From the NCBI RefSeq assembly GCF_002868715.1, contig NZ_PKLZ01000008.1, positions 186,001 to 250,000 of the forward strand: a stretch of DNA of 64,000 bases, in the 5' to 3' direction. A program made the translations under genes and the position numbers. Of the stretch, positions 53,411 to 62,908 are shown one piece after another. The notes under the pieces were generated by a model. That model saw only the letters and a list, made by a program, of their open reading frames with translations, searched no databases and had not been told where the DNA came from. Positions within the stretch are counted from its first letter, which is position 1. Every line of letters starts with the position of its first letter. Origin of the DNA: Kineobactrum sediminis. Its GTDB lineage: Bacteria > Pseudomonadota > Gammaproteobacteria > Pseudomonadales > Halieaceae.

Positions 53411-53941
53411 GTGGCCTTCCCCTCCGGCACATCAGCACGGCGAACCAGCCGTGAATACTCCCCTCGCCGGACCGGGGAGGGGCTCAGCATTATTCTGGGT
53501 TTTTTCATATGGACTGCACTATGGGCCCTGTTGAGCCAGAACAGCGGCTGGGTATTCGGCATCCCGGTGGCAGCATTGGCGACCCTGGCCGGATACCGGC
53601 TCGGACTGCGGAGCGGCCCGGTGCGGCCACAGGCGCTTCCCACCTTTCTGGTTTTTTTTCTCCGCGAACTGTTCTCGGGGGGTGTCGATGTGGCGCGCCG
53701 TGCCCTGCATGCGCGCCTTCCGATCGCTCCAGCATGGCAGATATTCACACTCACCAGCCGCGACCCACGCGTCTGCCTGATGCTGTCGGCATTGGTGGGC
53801 CTGCTACCTGGTACGCTGGCTTCCCACCATAAAGGCAGTGAGCTGTATGTCCATACGCTGGATCAGCATCGTGATTGGCAGAGCACCGTCGCCCGTCTGG
53901 AAAATTTACTGTCGCGGCTGCTGGGAGAATCACAACCATGA
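53411..53941 (+). CDS. mnhE: Mrp-type antiporter subunit E (MnhE)
   Basis: A 176-residue membrane subunit of the MnhE/MrpE family, from a GTG at 53411. Two to three hydrophobic segments are followed by the family regions FFLRELFSGGVDVARRALH, MLSALVGLLPGTLA and LYVHTLDQH. First gene of an eight-gene overlapping operon for a multisubunit cation/proton antiporter. The N-terminal basic tail before residue 24 is longer than usual, so the true start could be later. Confidence 0.85.
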   Translation: MAFPSGTSARRTSREYSPRRTGEGLSIILGFFIWTALWALLSQNSGWVFGIPVAALATLAGYRLGLRSGPVRPQALPTFLVFFLRELFSGGVDVARRALHARLPIAPAWQIFTLTSRDPRVCLMLSALVGLLPGTLASHHKGSELYVHTLDQHRDWQSTVARLENLLSRLLGESQP

Positions 53942-54189
53942 TCCTGCTGGCCAGCCTTCTCCTGCTTAGTATTGCTGTCGGGCTGTGGCGCGTTCTGCAT
54001 GGCCCGACTCGCGCCGACCGCTTGCTGGCTGTACAGCTGTTCAGTACCACCGGAACCGCGATTCTGCTGCTGCTGGCTCATGGCCAGGGTCAGCCGGCAC
54101 TGATTGAGGCCGCACTGGTGATGGCGTTGCTGGCTGCCGTAGTGAGTGCCGGACTCGTCCAGCTATTGCGCCGGAGAGAGTATGAGTGA
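53938..54189 (+). CDS. mnhF: Mrp-type antiporter subunit F (MnhF)
   Basis: An 83-residue three-helix subunit of the MnhF/MrpF family with the family sequence LWRVLHGPTRADRLLAVQLFSTTGTAILLLL and ALVMALLAAVVSAGLVQLL. ATG overlaps the mnhE stop (ATGA). Small but full length for the family. Confidence 0.88.
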   Translation: MILLASLLLLSIAVGLWRVLHGPTRADRLLAVQLFSTTGTAILLLLAHGQGQPALIEAALVMALLAAVVSAGLVQLLRRREYE

Positions 54190-54526
54190 GCCAGCGGTGT
54201 GGCTATACTGGTCAAGCTGGCCATTTTTGCTCGGCGGCGTATTCTTCTTCCTGGCCGGCACCATCGGTTTACTGCGTTTCCCCGATGCCTACAGCCGCCT
54301 GCATGCGGTAACGAAGGCCGATACCCTGGGGCTTGGGCTGCTGGTGCTGGGACTTTGCCTGCGCAGTGAAAGCTGGCAGGCAGTTGCACAGATGCTGTTG
54401 GTCTGGCTGCTGGTAATGGCTTCCGGAGCCACTGCGTGCCAATTGCTGGCGCGCTATCAGCGCGAATCGGATACAGACTCAGCGGTTTCACGGCCGCGCG
54501 CGGAGCCGTTTCACAATGAACGCTGA
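54182..54526 (+). CDS. mnhG: Mrp-type antiporter subunit G (MnhG)
   Basis: A 114-residue subunit of the MnhG/MrpG family: three membrane helices, with the signature GTIGLLRFPDAYSRLHAVTKADTLG at about residues 26-50. It overlaps mnhF by eight bases and the next gene by eleven. The hydrophilic C-terminal tail (residues 94-114) is not conserved. Confidence 0.9.
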   Translation: MSEPAVWLYWSSWPFLLGGVFFFLAGTIGLLRFPDAYSRLHAVTKADTLGLGLLVLGLCLRSESWQAVAQMLLVWLLVMASGATACQLLARYQRESDTDSAVSRPRAEPFHNER

Positions 54527-55424
54527 ACTGCTGTTCGACGCTGCGCTGATTCTGCTGTTGCTGGCCCTTGCTGCTGCCACGCTCCACACACGAAAGCTCT
54601 ATACAGCCATAGTACTGTTCATCGTTTTCGGGCTGATGCTCGCCCTGACCTGGGCGCGCCTGGGTGCGGTGGACCTGGCTCTGGCTGAAGCGGCGATAGG
54701 TGCCGGACTGATCGGAGTGATGCTACTCGCGGCTTTTGGGCGCAGTGGCCCCGAAGCCGCTACCCGTGCGCCACCGGCGGTGCTGGCAGCCAGTGTTCTG
54801 CTCTGTTCGTTGCTGCTGGTATTGTTCGCCCAAGGGGTCTGGCCTCTGGCCAACAACTCTGCCCCAGTACCCGAGCTGGTCAATTCACACCTGGCCGCCA
54901 GTGGTGTCAGCCATCCGGTCACCGCAGTACTACTCAACTTTCGTGCCTGGGACACCCTGTTGGAACTGGTGGTGCTATTGCTTGCACTGCTGGGCGTACG
55001 CCAATTGCACAGTCCGAATATGAATCTGCCCGCGGCCTGGCCGTTGCTGCAGGCGTGGAGTCGCTTGCTTGCACCGCTGAGCATTGTGATCGGCGGCTAT
55101 CTGCTGTGGCGTGGCAGCCATGCACCGGGTGGCGCATTTCAGGCCGGGGCGGTGCTTGCGGCAGGCGCCATCGTCTTGCGCCTGGCTGGCCTGCTACCTC
55201 CCCTGCGCTGGAATTGGTGGCCCATGCGTGCCTGCGTGCTGGGTGGTGTGGCTCTGTTCATGACTATCGCCGCAGCGGGATATTGGCTGGGTAGCGGCTG
55301 GCTGGACTATCCTCCAGGCTTGGGCAAGACGCTCATCACACTGATTGAGATTGCGGCAACTGTATCAATTGCTGTCAGCCTGTCGTTATTGGTAGTGGGC
55401 GATACCCGGGAAATAACTCCGTGA
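54516..55424 (+). CDS. mnhB: Fused MbhD-like/MnhB-like antiporter subunit
   Basis: A 302-residue membrane protein that joins two parts. Residues 1-75 match the DUF4040/MbhD type (LYTAIVLFIVFGLMLALTWARLGAVDLALAEAAIGAG), which in larger systems is the C-terminal piece of MnhA. Residues about 130-300 match MnhB (FRAWDTLLELVVLLLALLG; APLSIVIGGYLLWRGSHAPGGAFQAGAVLAAG; YPPGLGKTLITLIEIAATVSIA). This layout lets the complex lack a classic MnhA. Confidence 0.85.
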   Translation: MNAELLFDAALILLLLALAAATLHTRKLYTAIVLFIVFGLMLALTWARLGAVDLALAEAAIGAGLIGVMLLAAFGRSGPEAATRAPPAVLAASVLLCSLLLVLFAQGVWPLANNSAPVPELVNSHLAASGVSHPVTAVLLNFRAWDTLLELVVLLLALLGVRQLHSPNMNLPAAWPLLQAWSRLLAPLSIVIGGYLLWRGSHAPGGAFQAGAVLAAGAIVLRLAGLLPPLRWNWWPMRACVLGGVALFMTIAAAGYWLGSGWLDYPPGLGKTLITLIEIAATVSIAVSLSLLVVGDTREITP

Positions 55425-55711
55425 GCCATATCTCTCTCTATCTGCTTGGCGGCGTTGCGCTATGGGTACTGGGCTTGCATGCACTGATGACACAGCGCAA
55501 TGCACTGCGACGAATCATGGCGGTAAACGTGATGGGAAGTGGTACCTTCATGGTGATGGTCGCGTTGGCCGCCCGGATGACACCAATCGACCCTGTCCTG
55601 CAAGCCCTGGTGGTGACCGGGCTGGTAGTTGCCGCCAGCGCGACAGCCTTTGCGTTACGCCTGGCAACAACTGAGTCACCTGTTGCAGATGTCGACCGGG
55701 AGCGTGAATGA
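55421..55711 (+). CDS. mnhC: Mrp-type antiporter subunit C (MnhC, NuoK-like)
   Basis: A 96-residue three-helix NuoK-like subunit: MTQRNALRRIMAVNVMGSGTFMVMVAL, DPVLQALVVTGLVVAASATAFAL. Helix 1 starts at the N-terminus. It overlaps its neighbours by four bases on each side. The usual length of MnhC is about 110, so this is a short but complete version. Confidence 0.85.
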   Translation: MSHISLYLLGGVALWVLGLHALMTQRNALRRIMAVNVMGSGTFMVMVALAARMTPIDPVLQALVVTGLVVAASATAFALRLATTESPVADVDRERE

Positions 55712-57132
55712 GCGCGGCCCTTCTGAGCCTGACGATACCGCTGGCCACTGCAATGCTCCTGTTATTGTTTCGCACTCGCGCCGGCACTGTGGTTATCGTA
55801 GCCAATACGGCCAGCCTGGTTGCCGCCATGCTGGCGCTGGATGCCGTTATGACGGGCGCCAGGGAGCAATTGAGCCTGGGCAACTGGGATGCGCCACTGG
55901 GCATACGCTTCGAACTGGGGCCACTCACCGCTGTGTTGCTGGTGTTTACCGCACTGATACATCTGCTGGTCACGATTTATGCCCAGGCCAGTCGGCACAG
56001 CAAAACCCGGGATACCGACTTTTGGCCACTATCGTGCTTGCTGCATGCCAGCCTGGCCGCGCTCTGGCTCTCCCGCGACCTGTTTAACTGGTATATCACG
56101 CTCGAACTGCTTGGATTGACGGCGGTGGCAATGATCATCATTTCCGGACCCCGATCTCACCTTCCCGCCTTGCGTTACTTACTATTGTCACTGGCGGCCT
56201 CGCTCTGCTACCTGCTGGGCGTTGCGTTTCTCTATGGCCGCTATGGGGTACTCGATATCCGGATGCTGGCAGAGGTTGTTGTGGACGACCCCGGCACCCG
56301 GCTGGCAATGCTGTTGCTAACGCTGGGACTGATGCTCAAGGCGGCCCTGTGGCCGCTGCACCAGTGGCTGCCGGCGGCCCATGCCGCAGCGCCCACCGCC
56401 GTCAGCGCGCTGCTGTCGGCACTGGTAGTCAAAGGGCCACTGTTTATTCTGTGGATGGTATGGAGCACCCTGGCGGAACCCGGCTTTGCCCGCCAGGCCG
56501 GTGTCCTGTTTGCGTTTGCGGGTATTGCCGCGTTGGTCAGCGGTGGCTGGGCCGCTCTTCGCACCCCCTGGCTGAAGGTACTGGTCGCCTATTCGACGGT
56601 CGCTCAACTGGGTTATGCGCTGCTGGCACTGGGCCTGCTGTTGTACTGGCAGGACCCCGAGATGTCGATAGCGCTCTGGCTTTTCGTCCTGGCCCATGGC
56701 CTGGCCAAGGTATCCATGTTTCTCGGCGCCGGTGAAATGCAGGCGACTCTGGGCAGTCGCCGGGTTAGCGCACTCAAAGGGGCCAGCCAGACAATGCCCC
56801 TGGCGATGTTCGCCTTTGCGGTAGCGGGTGGCAGTCTCATAGGATTGCCCCCCAGCGGCGGCTTCATTGCCAAGTGGGTGTTATTGCAGCCTCTGCTGGT
56901 GGAACCATCGCACTGGCCCTGGGCTCTGGGGGTGCTATTGGGGACCCTGGCCAGCGCAGGTTATGTGTTCCGCGTGGTAACGATCGCCTTCAACAGGGCT
57001 GATCCCTCCTCCCCGGGCCACGACCCCGACACTGCGGCCCAGTGGCTGGCAATGCTGCCGGCGCTGATCGTCTGGGCGATGGCATTGCTGAGCGAACCGC
57101 TGATTCTCTGGTTCCAGGAAGTAGGATTATGA
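55708..57132 (+). CDS. mnhD: Antiporter subunit D-type (NuoL/M/N-like), first of three
   Basis: A 474-residue proton-translocating subunit with about 14 membrane helices. Conserved ion-path residues are present: Glu in WYITLELLGLTAVAM, Lys in LMLKAALWPLHQWLP and Lys in ALVVKGPLFILWM, together with KVLVAYSTVAQLGYALL. This set is that expected of an active antiporter-type channel. It is followed by two related genes, so the complex would contain three such channels. Confidence 0.88.
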   Translation: MSAALLSLTIPLATAMLLLLFRTRAGTVVIVANTASLVAAMLALDAVMTGAREQLSLGNWDAPLGIRFELGPLTAVLLVFTALIHLLVTIYAQASRHSKTRDTDFWPLSCLLHASLAALWLSRDLFNWYITLELLGLTAVAMIIISGPRSHLPALRYLLLSLAASLCYLLGVAFLYGRYGVLDIRMLAEVVVDDPGTRLAMLLLTLGLMLKAALWPLHQWLPAAHAAAPTAVSALLSALVVKGPLFILWMVWSTLAEPGFARQAGVLFAFAGIAALVSGGWAALRTPWLKVLVAYSTVAQLGYALLALGLLLYWQDPEMSIALWLFVLAHGLAKVSMFLGAGEMQATLGSRRVSALKGASQTMPLAMFAFAVAGGSLIGLPPSGGFIAKWVLLQPLLVEPSHWPWALGVLLGTLASAGYVFRVVTIAFNRADPSSPGHDPDTAAQWLAMLPALIVWAMALLSEPLILWFQEVGL

Positions 57133-58646
57133 TCACTACCTGGACAACACTACTGCCGCCCGCAATTGTTCTCAGCTCGCTGCTGCCCGGACTGCTGATA
57201 TTCAGCCTGCGAGAGGACCAGACCCGACTACGTATCGGCTTAAACCTGTTCGCCGTTATCCTCAAACTGGGCCTGGTCGGCTTGATGCTAAGGGGCGTCG
57301 GCCAGGGCCTGGAGTTCCGGTTCGCGCTACCCTTTCTCCCGGGAGGCGACCTGGTTTTGCACGGCGATGCGACCTCGCTGCAATTTGTCAGCCTGTCGGC
57401 GGTGCTGTGGCTGGCAACCACCGTTTATGCCATCGGCTATCTGCAGGATTCACCACTACAGTCACGATTTTTCGGTTATTTCAGCCTGTGTGTCAGTGCC
57501 ACCGTCGGGCTGGCTCTGGCCGGAAACCTGGTGACATTCCTGCTTTTCTATGAGTTGTTGACCCTGGCAACCTTCCCGCTACTGGTTCATCGCGGCACTA
57601 AAAAAGCCTTGAAAGCCGGGCGTATCTATCTTGCCCACACGCTCGGGGGTGGCGCGCTGTTGCTCATGGGGGTAGCCCTGCTGCACAGCCTCACCGGCAG
57701 CCCGGAATTCCAGGCCGGCGGTTATGTCGAACTGCTGGCCGATGCCCACCAGCCCAGCCTGATGGTTGCTTTCGCCCTGATGATTGCCGGCCTTGGCGTC
57801 AAAGCCGCCCTGATACCACTTCACGGCTGGCTACCAGAGGCGATGGTGGCGCCGGCACCCGTCAGCGCCCTGTTGCATGCGGTGGCTGTGGTCAAGGCGG
57901 GCGCCTTTGGCATTATCCGGGTGGTATACGATGTCTATGGTGTTGACCAGGTGCAGGCACTGGGGCTGGCGATGCCACTGCTGGCAGTGGCGGCGGCGAC
58001 CATCATTTATGGTTCCCTGAAAGCCCTGCAGCAACAGGAGCTGAAAAAACGCCTGGCCTACTCCACCGTCAGCCAGGTGTCCTACATTACCCTTGGTGTT
58101 GCGCTGGTCGGGCCGATTGCAGGCGTAGCGGCCCTGGCGCATCTGGTCCACCAGGGACTGATGAAAGTCACCCTGTTCTATTGTGCGGGCAATTTTGCCG
58201 AAACCCTGGGCATCCACCATATACAAGAGATGAACGGCGTTGGCAGGCGCATGCCCCTGACCATGGCCGCGTTCACCCTCGGTGCTCTCGGCATGATCGG
58301 CATTCCCCCCACCGCCGGCTTTATCAGCAAATGGTATCTTGGGCTGGGAGCGCTGGAGGTAGGCCAGGACTGGATACTGCTGATACTGGTGGTTTCGGGC
58401 CTGCTCAACGCCGCCTATTTTCTGCCGCTGATCTACCGCGGCTGGTTTTGTGGCCCCCCGCGACAATGGCCGGACGAACGCTCGCTGGGCAGCGGACTAC
58501 CGGGAGCCGGTGAAACACACTGGATGCTGCTGGCGCCGGTGTTGTTCACTACCGTCCTGGCGCTGCTGGCGGGCCTCCTGGCGGGCAGCGAAGTCAGTCC
58601 GCTGGCCTGGAGTCAGCTCATTATTAACCGGCAGTTTGGCTTGTGA
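57129..58646 (+). CDS. Antiporter subunit D-type (NuoL/M/N-like), second of three
   Basis: A 505-residue homologue from the ATG at 57129 (the frame is open upstream, but within the previous gene). Key residues: Glu in FLLFYELLTLATFPLLVHRG, Lys in GLGVKAALIPLHGWLPEAM, Lys in AVVKAGAFGIIR, and KKRLAYSTVSQVSYITLG. All are typical of working NuoL/M-like subunits. It overlaps both neighbours by four bases. Confidence 0.88.
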   Translation: MITTWTTLLPPAIVLSSLLPGLLIFSLREDQTRLRIGLNLFAVILKLGLVGLMLRGVGQGLEFRFALPFLPGGDLVLHGDATSLQFVSLSAVLWLATTVYAIGYLQDSPLQSRFFGYFSLCVSATVGLALAGNLVTFLLFYELLTLATFPLLVHRGTKKALKAGRIYLAHTLGGGALLLMGVALLHSLTGSPEFQAGGYVELLADAHQPSLMVAFALMIAGLGVKAALIPLHGWLPEAMVAPAPVSALLHAVAVVKAGAFGIIRVVYDVYGVDQVQALGLAMPLLAVAAATIIYGSLKALQQQELKKRLAYSTVSQVSYITLGVALVGPIAGVAALAHLVHQGLMKVTLFYCAGNFAETLGIHHIQEMNGVGRRMPLTMAAFTLGALGMIGIPPTAGFISKWYLGLGALEVGQDWILLILVVSGLLNAAYFLPLIYRGWFCGPPRQWPDERSLGSGLPGAGETHWMLLAPVLFTTVLALLAGLLAGSEVSPLAWSQLIINRQFGL

Positions 58647-60298
58647 GCGCGCTGCTGTGGTTACTTGTCCCCGGTGCACCGCTGCTGGCAGTGGGCCTGC
58701 TGTGGCGTTGGCCAAAAGTGGTGGGGCCGTGGCTCTGGCTCAGCTGTGTGCCTGCCCTGCTGCTCAGTTTATGGCCGCCGGGCCAGACCCTGGAGCCCGG
58801 AGTGTTCTGGCCGGGTGCCGCCTGGGGCGCAAACGATTTGATCGGGCGTGCCTGGCTGGCATTCAGTGCCCTGCTCTGGGCCTGCGCCAGCCGTTTCGCA
58901 CTGGACGATCTGGTTAATAGCCGGCACCGGCTCCGCTTCTGGGTCTGCTGGCTGTTGTCGCTGAGCGGCAACCTGTTACTGGTCATCGCCCAGGATGCCG
59001 GCAGCTTTTATGTTGGTTTCAGTCTGATGGGGCTGGCGGCCTATGGGTTGATCGTACACCTTCCAGGGCCTGCACCGCGCCAGGCCGGTCGAATCTACCT
59101 GCAGTTGACCCTGCTCAGTGAGATGCTGATTTTTGCCGGACTGTTGCTGCGCATTCACGAGGCAGGGGGCAGCCTGGAGCTGGCGGCATGGCAGCAGGTA
59201 CCTGTGGAGCCTGTGACCGCCGTGATATTGCTCCTGGGTTTCGGCCTCAAGGCCGGGTTCTGGCCATTGCACGTGTGGTTGCCACTGGCTCACCCTGCGG
59301 CACCGGCGGGGGCCAGTGCAGTGCTGTCCGGGGCGATGATCAAGGCGGGCATACTTGGCTTATGGCGGTTCCTGCCGGTGGAAGACCCGCTGTTGCAGGG
59401 CGCGGCGACAATCCTGTTGGCAGTCGGCGCAATCAGCGCTTTCTACGGCGTGTTACTGGGATTACTGCAGGACAAGTCAAAAGCCGCGCTGGCCTATTCA
59501 TCAATCAGCCAGATCGGTTATTTGCTGATTATACTCTCGCTGGCCTGGATGCACCCGGGCTCCGGTGCAGCTATGGCAACGCTATTGGCACTCTATGGCG
59601 TGCACCACGGCCTCGCCAAAGGGGCATTGTTTATGGGGGCGGGGCTGGCCGCAAACCACCGGCTCAGTACCGCACACTGGCTGTTGATGGGCCTGCCGGC
59701 CATGGCGCTGGCGGGACTTCCCCTGACCAGTGGCGCAGCAGTCAAGGTGTTACTCAAGGATACACTCTACAGCAGTGATGTCAGTCAATGGCTCGCACTG
59801 CTGACGGCGGGTTCCGCAGCGACCGCGCTGTTGCTGCTGCGCGCCCTGTGGCTCATGTGGCGCAGTCAGCCGGCAGGTCCACGTCCGGCACCACCGATCG
59901 GCCAGTTGTTGCCCTGGGGGATACTCTGCCTGTTCCCGGCCCTGCTGCCGTGGCTTTGGCCGGAATTGCGCACGGCCCTGTTTGCCAGCCTGCCGATAAA
60001 AGTCATCTGGTCGGGCCTCTGGCCGCTGTTGCTTGCGGCTGCCCTGGCGCTTGCAATGCACCGGATCGGCTGGCGCATCCCGAAACCACTGAGAACACTG
60101 CCAAATCCGGCCAGGGCCTGGTCGCTGCGCGTCAAACGTGTCCTGCAACGCGCCCCCGTACCCTCCATGACCCCCGAACTGGAGCGCGCTCGCTGGCGCT
60201 ATTATGAGCGCCAGTGGAACCATTTGTGGCACACTGGCGCCGTCACCACCAGTGCCTGGATCATTGCCCTGTTACTGCTGCTCGGGTGGTTAAGTTGA
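58643..60298 (+). CDS. Antiporter subunit D-type (NuoL/M/N-like), third, lacks TM5 Glu
   Basis: A 551-residue homologue from a GTG at 58643. The lysines are kept (GFGLKAGFWPLHVWLPLAH; GAMIKAGILGLW; KSKAALAYSSISQIGYL). At the place where the other two have a conserved Glu in helix 5, this one reads SFYVGFSLMGLAAYGLI, with no acid. That may alter or abolish ion pumping in this subunit. A long hydrophilic C-terminal part (about residues 470-530) precedes a last helix. It is the end of the operon; the P450 gene begins 33 bases on. Confidence 0.85.
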   Translation: MSALLWLLVPGAPLLAVGLLWRWPKVVGPWLWLSCVPALLLSLWPPGQTLEPGVFWPGAAWGANDLIGRAWLAFSALLWACASRFALDDLVNSRHRLRFWVCWLLSLSGNLLLVIAQDAGSFYVGFSLMGLAAYGLIVHLPGPAPRQAGRIYLQLTLLSEMLIFAGLLLRIHEAGGSLELAAWQQVPVEPVTAVILLLGFGLKAGFWPLHVWLPLAHPAAPAGASAVLSGAMIKAGILGLWRFLPVEDPLLQGAATILLAVGAISAFYGVLLGLLQDKSKAALAYSSISQIGYLLIILSLAWMHPGSGAAMATLLALYGVHHGLAKGALFMGAGLAANHRLSTAHWLLMGLPAMALAGLPLTSGAAVKVLLKDTLYSSDVSQWLALLTAGSAATALLLLRALWLMWRSQPAGPRPAPPIGQLLPWGILCLFPALLPWLWPELRTALFASLPIKVIWSGLWPLLLAAALALAMHRIGWRIPKPLRTLPNPARAWSLRVKRVLQRAPVPSMTPELERARWRYYERQWNHLWHTGAVTTSAWIIALLLLLGWLS

Positions 60299-60331
60299 AA
60301 CTGTAGGACCGCAGCAAGCGAGGTAAACACC

Positions 60332-61507
60332 ATGCTCACCGTATCCCCTCTGATGCCCGGCATTGATTTTGCTTACGATGAACTGCCCGATCTGCACGAG
60401 CGGCTCGATGAGCTACGCGCGATCGGCCCGGTCGTTCCGGTCACTTATCACGGCGAAACGGTGTGGCTGATCACGCGCTACCGGGAACTGAAACAGGCCT
60501 TCTCGGACGAGGAACATTTTGCCTCGAAAGCGGCGTATACCGTGCACTCCGAACCATCCATGGGCAAGACCCTGCAGACCATGTCGGGACAGCAGCACCG
60601 GATCAACCGTATGCTGGTTTCCAAACCCTTCTTCCCGAAGCAGGTTCGCCACGCTGTGGAATCACTCATCGCCCCGATTGCGGATGAACTACTCAATCGC
60701 CTCAGTGACCGGGAGGAAGTCGACCTGGTGGAGGCCTTTACCCGGCCCTATCCGTTCACCGTGATTACCCGCATGCTCGGCATTCCCGTCAATGACGAAG
60801 ACAAGTTACTGGAGTGGGCGTTGAAGCTGATCGACTACCCCTGGGATCCACAAGGCGCGCTCCGGGCCCGCAGCGAATTTGCCGATTACATGCAGCCTAT
60901 TGTAGAGGAACGCAGGGTACGACCGGGTGACGATGTGATATCGCTGCTGGCAACGGCTGAATTCGAGGGCCAGCGCCTTGGTGACGAAGAGATCTATTCT
61001 TTTCTGAGATTACTGTTTCCCGCGGGCTCGGACACCACCTACAAAGTAGCCGGCAGCCTTTTCTACGCGATACTTTCCGACCCGACAGTGCGAGCCCAGG
61101 CAACAGAGAGTGACTCGGCCCGGGAAGCGATAGTCCAGGAAGCACTACGCTGGCAGCCACCTACGGCCCTGCTGCCACGCTGTTGCAGCAAAGACACGGA
61201 ACTGGCGGGCATTCCCATCAAGCAGGGAGACTGGATACTGTTCGGTATCTCCGCCGCTCACCGCGACCCGGAGGTATTCGAAGACCCGCACCACTTTAAT
61301 CCTTCGCGCACCGAAAAGAATCTTGCCTTTGGACATGGGGAACATTTCTGCCTGGGATCGCACCTGGCGCGCTGCGAGCTCGAAACCGCCATCGAACGGC
61401 TTTTTGCCCGCTTTCCGAAACTGCGCCTGTGCCCGGACAGGCCTGTCCGCTTCAGTGGCGGTGTGCTCAGGGGCACCCCCGAGTTATGGGTTCACCCATA
61501 CGGCTGA
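60332..61507 (+). CDS. Cytochrome P450
   Basis: A 391-residue bacterial class I P450. Haem-binding motif FGHGEHFCLGSHLAR with the cysteine at 340, I-helix FPAGSDTTYK (about 232-241), ExxR in EALRW, and a PERF-like DPHHFNPSR. It hydroxylates a hydrophobic substrate using ferredoxin supplied from elsewhere; no redox partner gene is adjacent. GAGG lies before the ATG. The neighbours downstream (DUF1214, sulfotransferase) suggest a shared metabolic role. Confidence 0.92.
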   Translation: MLTVSPLMPGIDFAYDELPDLHERLDELRAIGPVVPVTYHGETVWLITRYRELKQAFSDEEHFASKAAYTVHSEPSMGKTLQTMSGQQHRINRMLVSKPFFPKQVRHAVESLIAPIADELLNRLSDREEVDLVEAFTRPYPFTVITRMLGIPVNDEDKLLEWALKLIDYPWDPQGALRARSEFADYMQPIVEERRVRPGDDVISLLATAEFEGQRLGDEEIYSFLRLLFPAGSDTTYKVAGSLFYAILSDPTVRAQATESDSAREAIVQEALRWQPPTALLPRCCSKDTELAGIPIKQGDWILFGISAAHRDPEVFEDPHHFNPSRTEKNLAFGHGEHFCLGSHLARCELETAIERLFARFPKLRLCPDRPVRFSGGVLRGTPELWVHPYG

Positions 61508-61641
61508 CGTACACCAGGAAGAGCGCTGCATGTCCGGCTCAGCTTATTAAACTACGCCGCTTTATAAGCCAATTGGCTTGCAAAAAGACCTGTACGGTGC
61601 AGACTCAGAGCGAACCAGGCCCTGACCCGCGAGCCGTAAAA

Positions 61642-62838
61642 ATGACTGCCCCAGAAACCGATATTGATGACCATGTACTGACGCAGGCTTGGGAACAGTT
61701 CTGCGATCAGCTCAAGGCTGCCGGTCGCATTCCTTTTCGCGAAGGTGTACCGGTGGGGGATCTTAATCGCAGTGCCGGCTTCCGCTGCCTGGCCCAGAAT
61801 ATCGGTCTCGGCATGCAGTTTTTCCTGGAAAACGATGACCCTCTGCGCCCCGAGCTGCTCCACTACTTCGATCCCATTCGCAAACAGGGGGGCGACAATC
61901 CCGATGCCGTCTATGTCGGCGGGCCGATCAACGGCACGGACACCTACCGCATTCGCGGCGACCGCGGCAGCGCCCGCTATTTTGCGGTCACTGTGGTGGA
62001 ACGAGGCAACACGCCCTGGGGTGGCGGTGTCGTCAGTTCCCTGTTCGGGCAGGATCTCCACATTGAGCCCGACGGCAGTTTCGAGCTGATCTGCAGCCCC
62101 GATCCCCATCCCGGTAACTGGCTGAAGACCTCACCGAACACTTTCCGGGTGACCTTCCGCCAGTTCTTTGCCGACTGGGAAAATGAACGCCCCATGCATG
62201 CCGGCATCGAGCGCATCGGTGGGCAACCGGCGCCCAGTCCGAAAATGGATCCCGAGCGACTATCCAGGGGGCTCAATGCGGTATCCCGCTGGGTGGGCGA
62301 CTCCCTGACCTACTGGGCGGATATGATAGAGCGCTGGAAGGTGCGGCCCAACACCTTTTTCTCCTACCGCCAGCTGGATGACAACGCCATTGACGCCACC
62401 CCCGGCGGCGAACCCCTGATCGCCTACTGGCAGCTGCCGGCCGACGAGGCCATCATAATCCGCGTAACACCGCCACAGGCCTGTTACTGGGCAGTGGAAT
62501 TCGGCAACTACTGGTGGTGTTCCATGGATTACCGCGGCATCCTCAGTAACACCAACTGCCATTACGCCCAGCTGGAAGAGGACGGCGAACTGATTCTGGT
62601 AATCGCCCATGTAGATACAGGCCACCACAACTGGCTGGATCCGGCGGGCTTCAATGAGGGCTATGTCACGGTGCGCTGGATGCAGGCGGACCACTACCCC
62701 TTACCCCGCGCCACCCAGATCAGTCTGGGAGAATTGGACGAGCACCTGCCCGCCACTATGAAAAAAGTCACCGCCGCAGAGCGTGCCGAACAGATCGCCG
62801 CCCGCCGCCGCGGGGTAATTCAGCGCTTCGGGGTATAA
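61642..62838 (+). CDS. DUF1214 domain protein
   Basis: A 398-residue cytosolic-looking protein (no signal peptide) whose second half matches DUF1214: FFSYRQLDDNAIDATPGGEPLIAYWQLPADEAIIIRV, YWAVEFGNYWWCSMDYRGILSN, and ELILVIAHVDTGHHNWLDPAG. Such proteins are frequent near P450, sulfotransferase and CoA genes in marine gammaproteobacteria and sphingomonads; no enzyme activity is established. The frame is open upstream to 61429 inside the P450 gene; the ATG at 61642 is the first one consistent with the family. Confidence 0.8.
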   Translation: MTAPETDIDDHVLTQAWEQFCDQLKAAGRIPFREGVPVGDLNRSAGFRCLAQNIGLGMQFFLENDDPLRPELLHYFDPIRKQGGDNPDAVYVGGPINGTDTYRIRGDRGSARYFAVTVVERGNTPWGGGVVSSLFGQDLHIEPDGSFELICSPDPHPGNWLKTSPNTFRVTFRQFFADWENERPMHAGIERIGGQPAPSPKMDPERLSRGLNAVSRWVGDSLTYWADMIERWKVRPNTFFSYRQLDDNAIDATPGGEPLIAYWQLPADEAIIIRVTPPQACYWAVEFGNYWWCSMDYRGILSNTNCHYAQLEEDGELILVIAHVDTGHHNWLDPAGFNEGYVTVRWMQADHYPLPRATQISLGELDEHLPATMKKVTAAERAEQIAARRRGVIQRFGV

Positions 62839-62908
62839 TGCACCGGATGAACCTGCACCAGGTCTCAGTCGATAACCAACATCCCGGCAGAACCTGGAGA
62901 ATCAATCC

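Noticed and set aside
54599-55084. Minus-strand frames across the antiporter operon
   Set aside because: Antisense to membrane-helix coding sequence, Ser/Arg-rich and without start signals.
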